From: Burkholderiaceae bacterium
Lineage (GTDB): Bacteria; Pseudomonadota; Gammaproteobacteria; Burkholderiales; Burkholderiaceae_C
DNA: 7,299 nt
Assembly: GCA_025458585.1 (NCBI GenBank)
Contig: JALOSD010000227.1
Coordinates: 1-7,299 of the forward strand
Direction: 5' to 3'
Shown here: positions 1-6,341 of the stretch, piece by piece
How positions within the stretch are numbered: the first letter of the stretch is position 1
Layout: the number at the start of each line of letters is the position of its first letter
The notes under the pieces: generated by a model
Database searches by the model: none
Seen by the model: the letters and a program-made list of their open reading frames with translations, nothing else
What the model was told of the DNA's origin: nothing
Program-made: the position numbers and the translations under genes

Positions 1-1322
1 GCCGCGTCGGCGAGCCGCTGCGCGCAGCGCCGGGCCTGCGCCGCGTCGCGCGCCTCGACCATCACGCGCAGCACGGGCTCGGTGCCCGAGGCGCGGATCA
101 GCACGCGGCCGCGGTCGCCGAGCTCGCGCTCGACGGCCTTCTGCTCGGCCGCGAGCGCCGCGCTGCGCCGCCAGTCGACGCCGTCGGCCAGGCGCACGTT
201 GAGCAGCGTCTGCGGGTACAGCTCGACGCCCTCGAGCAGGCCGGCGAGGTCGTGACCGTTTCGGCGCACCGCCTGCAGCACCTGCAGCGCGCTGACGATG
301 CCGTCGCCGGTGGTGTGGCGGTCGAGCGCAATCAGGTGGCCCGAGCCTTCGCCGCCGAGCTGCCAGCCGTGCGCGACGAGTTCTTCCAGCACATAGCGGT
401 CGCCGACCTTCGCGCGCACGAGCGGGATGCCGCGCTCGCGCAGCGCGAGCTCGACTGCCAGGTTCGTCATCAGCGTGCCGACGACGCCCGGCACCGCCTG
501 CCCCTTGGCGAGACGGTCGGCCGCAATCACGTACAGCAGCTCGTCACCGTTGTACAGGCGCCCGCGCCGGTCGACGATCTGCAGCCGGTCGGCGTCGCCG
601 TCGAGCGCGATGCCGTAGTCGGCGCCGTGCTCGGCCACCGCGCGCACGAGCGCCTGCGGCGCGGTCGCGCCGACGCCGTCGTTGATGTTCGTGCCGTCGG
701 GGCTGCAGCCGATCGTCTCGACCTGCGCGCCGAGCTCGTGGAACACGTCGGGCGCGACGTGGTACGCGGCCCCGTGCGCGGCGTCGACGACGAGCTTCAT
801 GCCGCGCAGCGACAGGCTGTGCGGCACCGTGCTCTTGCAGAACTCGATGTAGCGCCCGCGCGCGTCGTCCAGCCGCCGCGCGCGGCCGAGCCCGGCCGAG
901 TCGACCCACTGCGGCGGCTCGGCGAGCGCCGCCTCGACCGCCTGCTCCCAGTCGTCGGGCAGCTTCTCGCCGCGCGACGAGAAGAACTTCACGCCGTTGT
1001 CGGGGTACGGGTTGTGGCTCGCGCTGATGACGACGCCCAGGTCGAGACGCAGCGCGCGCGTCAGGTACGCGACGCCGGGGGTCGGCAGCGGGCCGCTGAG
1101 CAGCACGTCGACGCCGGCAGCCGCGAAGCCCGCCTCGAGCGCCGACTCGATCATGTAGCCCGAAATGCGCGTGTCCTTGCCGATCAGCACGGTCGGCCGC
1201 TCGACGCTGCGGCGCAGCACGCGACCGACGGCATGGCCGAGCGAAAGCATGAAGTCGGGCGTGATCGGCGCACGGCCGACGGTGCCGCGGATGCCGTCGG
1301 TGCCGAAGTAGGTTCTGCTCAT
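1..1322 (-). CDS. glmM: Phosphoglucosamine mutase GlmM, nearly complete (3' end cut by window edge)
   Basis: GlmM converts glucosamine-6-phosphate to glucosamine-1-phosphate in the cytoplasm, the step before GlmU on the route to UDP-GlcNAc for peptidoglycan and LPS. The frame opens with ATG at 1322 (MSRTYFGTDGIRGTVG) and stays open for 440 codons to the left edge, ending inside the usual C-terminal helix, so only a few residues and the stop are missing. The phosphoserine loop ISASHNP puts the catalytic serine at residue 102. The metal loop DGDADR has aspartates 241, 243 and 245, the same numbers as in E. coli GlmM. EGSGH (sugar binding) and RASGTEP from about residue 410 (phosphate binding) are present. 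All four domains appear intact, with no indel seen. It lies 78 nt downstream of folP on the same strand, the order found in E. coli (ftsH-folP-glmM). I see no strong Shine-Dalgarno before the start, so translation may depend on the upstream genes. Confidence 0.96.
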   Translation of the reverse strand, partial: MSRTYFGTDGIRGTVGRAPITPDFMLSLGHAVGRVLRRSVERPTVLIGKDTRISGYMIESALEAGFAAAGVDVLLSGPLPTPGVAYLTRALRLDLGVVISASHNPYPDNGVKFFSSRGEKLPDDWEQAVEAALAEPPQWVDSAGLGRARRLDDARGRYIEFCKSTVPHSLSLRGMKLVVDAAHGAAYHVAPDVFHELGAQVETIGCSPDGTNINDGVGATAPQALVRAVAEHGADYGIALDGDADRLQIVDRRGRLYNGDELLYVIAADRLAKGQAVPGVVGTLMTNLAVELALRERGIPLVRAKVGDRYVLEELVAHGWQLGGEGSGHLIALDRHTTGDGIVSALQVLQAVRRNGHDLAGLLEGVELYPQTLLNVRLADGVDWRRSAALAAEQKAVERELGDRGRVLIRASGTEPVLRVMVEARDAAQARRCAQRLADA

Positions 1323-1400
1323 GATCGTCGGGGCGGCGTGCCGACGGGCCGCTGCCACGGCAAGGCCCGCGAGCGGCGCCGGCCGCCCGGCAGTGGGGTG

Positions 1401-2270
1401 TCAGCCGATTGTGCCCGCGTCGGCGGGCAGCGAGGCACCGGCCACGGTCGCGGCGCGCCAGACCGTCAACGCATCGACAGTCGGCGCGACATCGTGCACA
1501 CGCACGATCGCGGCGCCGCGATCGACGGCGAGCACGGCGGCGGCGACGCTCGCCGCCAGCCGGTCGCCCACCGGCCGTCCGGTCAGCGCGCCGAGCGTCG
1601 ACTTGCGCGACCAGCCGACGAGCAGCGGGTAGCCGACGATGGTGAGCAGCTCGTGCTGCCGGCGCAGCAGCTCGAGGTTGTGCTCGACCGTCTTCGCGAA
1701 GCCGACGCCCGGGTCGACGACGATGCGCCCGGCGTCGACGCCGCGTGCGCGCACCTCGCCGGCGCGCTTGCCGAGGAACGCCGCGACCTCGGCGACGACG
1801 TCGTCGTACGTGGTCTGCCGCTGCATGGAGCCCGGCTCGCCACGCATGTGCATCAGGCACACGCCGGCGCGCGGATGCGCCGCCACGGCGTCGAGCGCGC
1901 CCGGGCGCGTCAGCGCGCGCACGTCGTTGACGACGTCGGCGCCGGCATCGAGCACGGCGCGCATCACCTCGGGTGCGCTCGTGTCGACCGACACCGGCAC
2001 GCCGAGCGTCACCGCGTGGCGCACCACCGGCAGCACGCGCACCAGCTCCTCGTCGACGTCGGGCGCCGCAGCGCCGGGGCGCGTCGACTCGCCGCCGATG
2101 TCGAGCAGGTCGGCGCCCTCGGCGACGAGCGCGTCGCAGTGCGCCATCGCCGCGCTCGCGTCGCGGTAACGCCCGCCGTCGGAGAACGAGTCGGGCGTGA
2201 CGTTGACGATGCCCATCACGCGCGGGCGCGACAGGTCGACGTCGAAGCGGGCGGTCGTCCAGATGGACAT
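1401..2270 (-). CDS. folP: Dihydropteroate synthase FolP
   Basis: FolP joins 6-hydroxymethyl-dihydropterin pyrophosphate to p-aminobenzoate to give dihydropteroate in folate synthesis, and it is the sulfonamide target. The ATG at 2270 gives 289 aa, close to the E. coli length of 282. It also places the active-site residues almost at E. coli positions: N23 in GIVNVTPDSFSDGG, D57 in DIGGESTRPGA, D96 in VSVDTS, N115 in VVNDVR, D186 in VVDPGVGFAK, K223 in GWSRKS, and R257/H259 in IVRVHDV. The single TIM-barrel domain looks complete. A TTG at 2291 would add seven residues (MWTCRLP) with no better ribosome site, so I prefer the ATG. Neither start has a clear Shine-Dalgarno. A strong hairpin sits 24 nt upstream, between ftsH and folP. 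The gene is cotranscribed in direction with ftsH and glmM. Confidence 0.96.
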   Translation of the reverse strand: MSIWTTARFDVDLSRPRVMGIVNVTPDSFSDGGRYRDASAAMAHCDALVAEGADLLDIGGESTRPGAAAPDVDEELVRVLPVVRHAVTLGVPVSVDTSAPEVMRAVLDAGADVVNDVRALTRPGALDAVAAHPRAGVCLMHMRGEPGSMQRQTTYDDVVAEVAAFLGKRAGEVRARGVDAGRIVVDPGVGFAKTVEHNLELLRRQHELLTIVGYPLLVGWSRKSTLGALTGRPVGDRLAASVAAAVLAVDRGAAIVRVHDVAPTVDALTVWRAATVAGASLPADAGTIG

Positions 2271-2293
2271 GGGCAGACGGCAGGTCCACAAGC

Positions 2294-2323
2294 GCGAAGG
2301 GAGGCCGTGGGGCCTCCCTTCGC
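2294..2323 (-). promoter_or_regulatory. Perfect 13-bp intercistronic hairpin between ftsH and folP
   Basis: Arms GCGAAGGGAGGCC (2294-2306) and GGCCTCCCTTCGC (2311-2323) are exact reverse complements around a 4-nt loop. The hairpin starts 26 nt after the ftsH stop and ends 24 nt before the folP ATG. The minus strand after it reads GCTTGTGGACC, with no T-run, and the plus side has none either. It is therefore not a classical intrinsic terminator. It could be a weak terminator or attenuator, a 3'-end stabiliser for ftsH mRNA, or a pause site. The AAGGGAGG in its first arm resembles a Shine-Dalgarno but is too far from any folP start to serve. The fold is certain; the role is inference. Confidence 0.6.
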
Positions 2324-2349
2324 CGTCGGCAGCGACTGGGTAACGCCGA

Positions 2350-4076
<1,727 letters not shown>

Positions 4077-4081
4077 TACGA

Positions 4082-4087
4082 CTCCTT
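4082..4087 (-). promoter_or_regulatory. Ribosome binding site fixing the GTG start of ftsH
   Basis: The minus strand reads AAGGAG, then TCGTA, then GTG AAC AAT CAA TGG. A near-consensus Shine-Dalgarno five bases before GTG at 4076 decides the start. The protein then begins MNNQW, as FtsH does in Burkholderiales. The frame is open further upstream, but those codons (for example VVNNQW) would be outside the family. It is the only strong Shine-Dalgarno I see in this window. Confidence 0.85.
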
Positions 4088-4136
4088 GACGGTTGGGCCG
4101 CCCATGCGGACCCGCCCCTCTTGACAATTGCGGTCG

Positions 4137-4179
4137 ATTCTAGTCCACCCCATATGCCCGCGGCGGCGCCCGAGTCAAG
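4137..4179 (-). promoter_or_regulatory. Candidate ftsH promoter, possibly heat-shock (sigma-32-like)
   Basis: In the spacer upstream of ftsH the minus strand has CTTGACT (4173-4179), a 13-bp gap, and GGGCATAT (4152-4159). The sigma-32 pattern is CTTGAAA, 13-15 bp, CCCCATNT, so the agreement is partial: 5 of 7, and 5 of 8 counting the free position. A housekeeping-type -10, TAGAAT (4137-4142), lies just downstream but has no fitting -35. ftsH is a sigma-32 target in E. coli, which makes a heat-shock promoter plausible, but this is a weak motif match made by eye. Confidence 0.3.
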
Positions 4180-4248
4180 GGCACACGCGAAGAAATGGAC
4201 CGGAATCCGGTTGCGGCGCCCCCGCCGCGGCTTCGCAGCGCCGTCCGG

Positions 4249-4265
4249 CGCCGCCTCAGGCGGCG
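4249..4265 (-). other. GC hairpin around the original rlmE stop codon
   Basis: A 7-bp perfect stem (CGCCGCC/GGCGGCG) has TGA, the stop of the displaced rlmE 3' frame, as its 3-nt loop. No T-run follows on the minus strand, so it is at best a weak terminator or a 3'-end structure. In such GC-rich DNA it could be chance. Confidence 0.3.
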
Positions 4266-4354
4266 GGCGACGGCGGGCGCGCCCGTTTCGGACCGCGGCC
4301 GACCAGAAAGGTTTCGGCCGAGCGGTCACGCGAGGCCTTGGGCTTGATCGCCTT
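4256..4354 (-). pseudogene. rlmE: Out-of-frame 3' end of rlmE
   Basis: After base 4354 the minus strand, read in a different frame from the rlmE ORF, gives KAIKPKASRDRSAETFLVGRG followed by a basic/proline tail and TGA at 4256. KPKASRDRS-E-(F/Y)-L-(V/L)-GR is the conserved C-terminal strand of RlmE. Its glutamate aligns with catalytic Glu199 of the E. coli enzyme. This piece is therefore the true end of the gene, detached by a frameshift near 4350-4357. In the frame actually read from the start codon, translation ends at 4326 instead. Confidence 0.85.
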
Positions 4355-4841
4355 TGAACGCCTCGACGAGCTGGCTGTAGCCGCTGCCGTGGAACACCTT
4401 GCACACCAGCGCACCCTCGGGCTTCAGGTGGCGCAGCGCGAAGTCGAGCGCGAGCTCGACGAGGTGGGCGATGCGCGCCGCGTCGGCGCTCTCGATGCCC
4501 GACAGGTTCGGCGCCATGTCGGAGACGACGAGGTCGACCGGGCGCCCGCCGAGCAGGGCCACGATCGTGCCGCGCAACTCGCCCGGGGCGGCGCCGCCGA
4601 CGCCGGCCGTCTTCGGCGCGAAGCGGCGGCGCAGGACCTGGCTCCAGGCCCCGGGTGCGCTGCCCAGGTCGACGACGACCTGGCCCGGCCGCACGAGGCC
4701 GAGCGCCTCGTCGATCTGCTCGAGCTTGTAGGCGGCGCGCGAGCGGTACCCCTCCTGCTGTGCGCGCTTGACGTACGGATCCTGGACGTGACCGGCCAGC
4801 CACGCCTTGTCGACCTTCTTGCTCTTCGTCTTGATCTTCAT
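4326..4841 (-). CDS. rlmE: 23S rRNA (uridine-2'-O)-methyltransferase RlmE (FtsJ/RrmJ), internally deleted and frameshifted at the 3' end
   Basis: RlmE methylates the 2'-O of U2552 in the A-loop of 23S rRNA during late 50S assembly, using SAM. The ATG at 4841 gives MKIKTKSKKVDKAWLAGHVQDPYVK, the family N-terminus. K39 (catalytic Lys38 in E. coli), the SAM loop VVVDLGSAPGAWSQ (55-68), D108 in SDMAPNLSG (catalytic Asp124) and K148 in VCKVFHGSG (Lys164) are all present. The ORF is 171 aa; relatives are about 210-230. Two things are wrong. GTIVAL (91-96) jumps straight to LGGRPVDLVVSDM, so about 30 residues with the SAM-contacting acidic segment (DLLPM...LQGDFRE in relatives) are missing in frame. 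After VEAFK (163) the frame slips and ends in GDQAQGLA, losing the strand with catalytic Glu199. The encoded protein would not be active. It lies upstream of ftsH on the same strand, the usual rlmE-ftsH order. An assembly error is a serious possibility. Confidence 0.93.
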   Translation of the reverse strand: MKIKTKSKKVDKAWLAGHVQDPYVKRAQQEGYRSRAAYKLEQIDEALGLVRPGQVVVDLGSAPGAWSQVLRRRFAPKTAGVGGAAPGELRGTIVALLGGRPVDLVVSDMAPNLSGIESADAARIAHLVELALDFALRHLKPEGALVCKVFHGSGYSQLVEAFKGDQAQGLA

Positions 4842-4861
4842 CGCGCGTCGATAATAGGCCG
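4842..4861. promoter_or_regulatory. 20-bp divergent spacer between rlmE and yhbY with facing -10-like boxes
   Basis: The two start codons are only 20 bp apart. On the plus strand GATAAT (4850-4855) ends six bases before the yhbY ATG. On the minus strand TATTAT (4851-4856) ends nine bases before the rlmE ATG. Each matches TATAAT at 5 of 6 positions, and they overlap. Neither has a recognisable -35 at 16-18 bp, and neither gene has a Shine-Dalgarno. If these are real -10 boxes, transcription would begin at or within about three bases of each start codon, giving leaderless messages, and the two promoters would exclude each other. Confidence 0.35.
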
Positions 4862-5332
4862 ATGCCCGCCCTGACCCTCACCCCCGCGCAGCGCAAGCAG
4901 TACCGCAGCGACGCGCATCACCTCGACCCGGTCGTGATGGTCGGCGCCGACGGCCTGACCGACGCCGTGCTGAAGGAGGCCGACGCCGCGCTCGCCGCCC
5001 ACGGGCTGATCAAGGTGCGCGTGCTCGGCGACGACCGCGACGCGCGCAGCGCGCTGCTCGACGCGCTGGCCGACCGGCTGAACGCCGCGCCCGTCCAGCA
5101 CATCGGCAAGCTGCTCGTGCTCTGGCGCCCGCCAGCACCGAAGACGAAGGCCGATCGCGAGGGCAGCGCACCGGCGCCGAAGCTGGTCAAGATCGTCAAG
5201 TTCAGCAAGACGGGCAACCACCGCCCGCAGGTGAAGACAGTGCGCGTGCTCGGCAACCAGCGCGTGACCGCCGGCGGCCTGGTGAAGAAGGCGCGCAAGC
5301 GCGCTACGAGCGTCAAGAAGACCGGCGTCTGA
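4862..5332 (+). CDS. yhbY: YhbY family RNA-binding protein (CRM domain) with long basic C-terminal extension
   Basis: YhbY is a small CRM-domain protein that associates with pre-50S ribosomal particles. The ATG at 4862 opens LTLTPAQRKQYRSDAHHLDPVVMVGADGLTDAV, which aligns with E. coli YhbY from its start. The CRM GxxG loop is G28-A-D-G31, and the domain closes with HIGKLLVLWRP near residue 90. The E. coli protein ends soon after (97 aa). Here a further 60 or so lysine/arginine-rich residues follow (KLVKIVKFSKTGN..., NQRVTAGGLVKKARKR...), to 156 aa. This tail looks like one I recall from Burkholderiales YhbY proteins and is probably another RNA-binding part. No indel is seen. The gene is divergent from rlmE (20 bp) and convergent with the membrane protein gene, the stops being six bases apart. 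Confidence 0.92.
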   Translation: MPALTLTPAQRKQYRSDAHHLDPVVMVGADGLTDAVLKEADAALAAHGLIKVRVLGDDRDARSALLDALADRLNAAPVQHIGKLLVLWRPPAPKTKADREGSAPAPKLVKIVKFSKTGNHRPQVKTVRVLGNQRVTAGGLVKKARKRATSVKKTGV

Positions 5333-5338
5333 TGTCGC

Positions 5339-5758
5339 TCAGCGCTGCGCCGTGGCGCGCCACGCGAGCGCCAGCACGAGCAGCGCCTTGACGCCGAACA
5401 GCACGGTCGACGCCGCGTGCAGCGCGCCGAACGACCACGCCCCCTGCCCCGCGCGCGCCGCCGCCAGCATCGGCTGCAGCCCGTAGTAGCCGAGCACGGT
5501 GCAAAACAGCGCGCCGAGCACGAGCAGCAACTCGGCGCTCATCGCCGGACGGCCCTCGCGCGCGCGGCGACGCTCGAGCAGGATGAGCACGATGGCCACC
5601 GCCAGGCTCACCGCCGCCTCGGTCGCGAGCACGCGCGCGACGACGCGCCCGGCGTCGGCCGTCGGCAGCGTGGCGAACGGTGCCGGCGTCGCGATCAGCG
5701 CGACGGCGAGCAGCAGGCCGGCCCACAGGCCCGCGATCAGCGCGCGCAAGCGCGTCAT
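5339..5758 (-). CDS. Small four-helix inner membrane protein, DUF4149 type
   Basis: The 139-aa product is strongly hydrophobic with four predicted membrane segments at about residues 6-27, 45-62, 75-97 and 114-134. A basic stretch (ERRRAREGR) lies between the second and third. Length, topology and position between greA and yhbY fit the DUF4149 family seen at this locus in betaproteobacteria. Its function is unknown to me. The motif region GYYGLQPML in the third helix and the FG-LHA-S segment before the fourth are the most likely conserved spots. The gene starts 25 nt after the greA stop, so it is probably cotranscribed with greA. Its stop lies six bases from the yhbY stop, on the opposite strand, with no terminator between. 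The ATG at 5758 has no clear Shine-Dalgarno. The family assignment is from memory, not a search. Confidence 0.8.
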   Translation of the reverse strand: MTRLRALIAGLWAGLLLAVALIATPAPFATLPTADAGRVVARVLATEAAVSLAVAIVLILLERRRAREGRPAMSAELLLVLGALFCTVLGYYGLQPMLAAARAGQGAWSFGALHAASTVLFGVKALLVLALAWRATAQR

Positions 5759-5783
5759 GCGTCGATCGCCGGCCAGCGTCGCG

Positions 5784-6260
5784 TCAGACGTAGCGGACGC
5801 CGATGATCTCGTAGGTCTTCACGCCGCCCGGCGCCTGCACGTCGGCGACGTCGCCACTCGACTTGCCGATCAGCGCGCGCGCGATCGGGCTGCTGATCGA
5901 GATCAGCCCCTGCTTGAGGTCGGCCTCGTCGTCGCCGACGATCTGGTAGGTGACGGCGGCGCCGGTGGACTCGTCCTCGAGGTCGACCGTGGCGCCGAAG
6001 ACGACGCGTCCGCCGGCGTCGAGCGATGCCGGGTCGATGACCTGCGCCGCGGCGAGCTTGCCTTCGAGCTCCTTGATGCGGCCCTCGATGAAGCCTTGCT
6101 TGTCCTTCGCCGCGTCGTACTCGGCGTTCTCCGACAGATCCCCCTGCGCACGCGCCTCGGCGATCGCCTGGATCACCGCATGGCGGTCGACAGTCTTCAG
6201 GCGCTGCAGCTCGGCCTTGAGCTTCTCGGCGCCGCGCCGGGTCAGGGGAATCGTGCTCAT
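5784..6260 (-). CDS. greA: Transcription elongation factor GreA
   Basis: GreA enters the secondary channel of RNA polymerase and stimulates cleavage of backtracked RNA, releasing arrested complexes. The product is 158 aa, identical in length to E. coli GreA. The N-terminal coiled coil (about residues 8-75) carries the acidic tip GDLSENAEY with D41 and E44, the residues that coordinate the second Mg2+ at the polymerase active site. The C-terminal FKBP-like domain (VIDPASL...GDDEADLKQGLISISSPIARALIGK) is complete and typical. No indel is seen. The gene lies 81 nt downstream of carB on the same strand. A terminator-like hairpin sits 20 nt before its ATG, so expression probably depends on read-through or on an internal promoter. 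No Shine-Dalgarno is visible. Confidence 0.96.
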   Translation of the reverse strand: MSTIPLTRRGAEKLKAELQRLKTVDRHAVIQAIAEARAQGDLSENAEYDAAKDKQGFIEGRIKELEGKLAAAQVIDPASLDAGGRVVFGATVDLEDESTGAAVTYQIVGDDEADLKQGLISISSPIARALIGKSSGDVADVQAPGGVKTYEIIGVRYV

Positions 6261-6280
6261 GTCGTCGCGAGGTAGGGGCC

Positions 6281-6326
6281 AAAAGCAAGCGCCGCCAGGG
6301 TCCCTGCCGGGACGCCGATGGCGGCG
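6281..6326 (-). terminator. Terminator-like hairpin between carB and greA
   Basis: On the minus strand CGCCGCCA (6319-6326) pairs perfectly with TGGCGGCG (6290-6297). Inside this, GTCCC (6309-6313) pairs with GGGAC (6300-6304) around a GGCA loop. The stem is followed by CTTGCTTTT (6281-6289). A GC-rich stem with a moderately T-rich tail 15 nt after the carB stop fits an intrinsic terminator for carB. Because greA begins only 20 nt after the tail, it may act as an attenuator rather than a full stop. Confidence 0.6.
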
Positions 6327-6341
6327 TTCGAATCGCTGAGT

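Noticed and set aside
1345..1369. A 6-bp GC inverted repeat (CGGGCC/GGCCCG) with an imperfect inner stem between folP and glmM.
   Set aside because: Short, imperfect and without a T-run; readily expected by chance in this base composition.
2270..2291. Alternative TTG start for folP at 2291.
   Set aside because: It adds seven residues without family support and no Shine-Dalgarno precedes it; the ATG at 2270 gives normal length and residue positions.
4121..4126. Consensus TTGACA on the plus strand in the ftsH upstream spacer.
   Set aside because: No -10-like box follows at 16-18 bp on the plus strand and no plus-strand gene starts until 4862.
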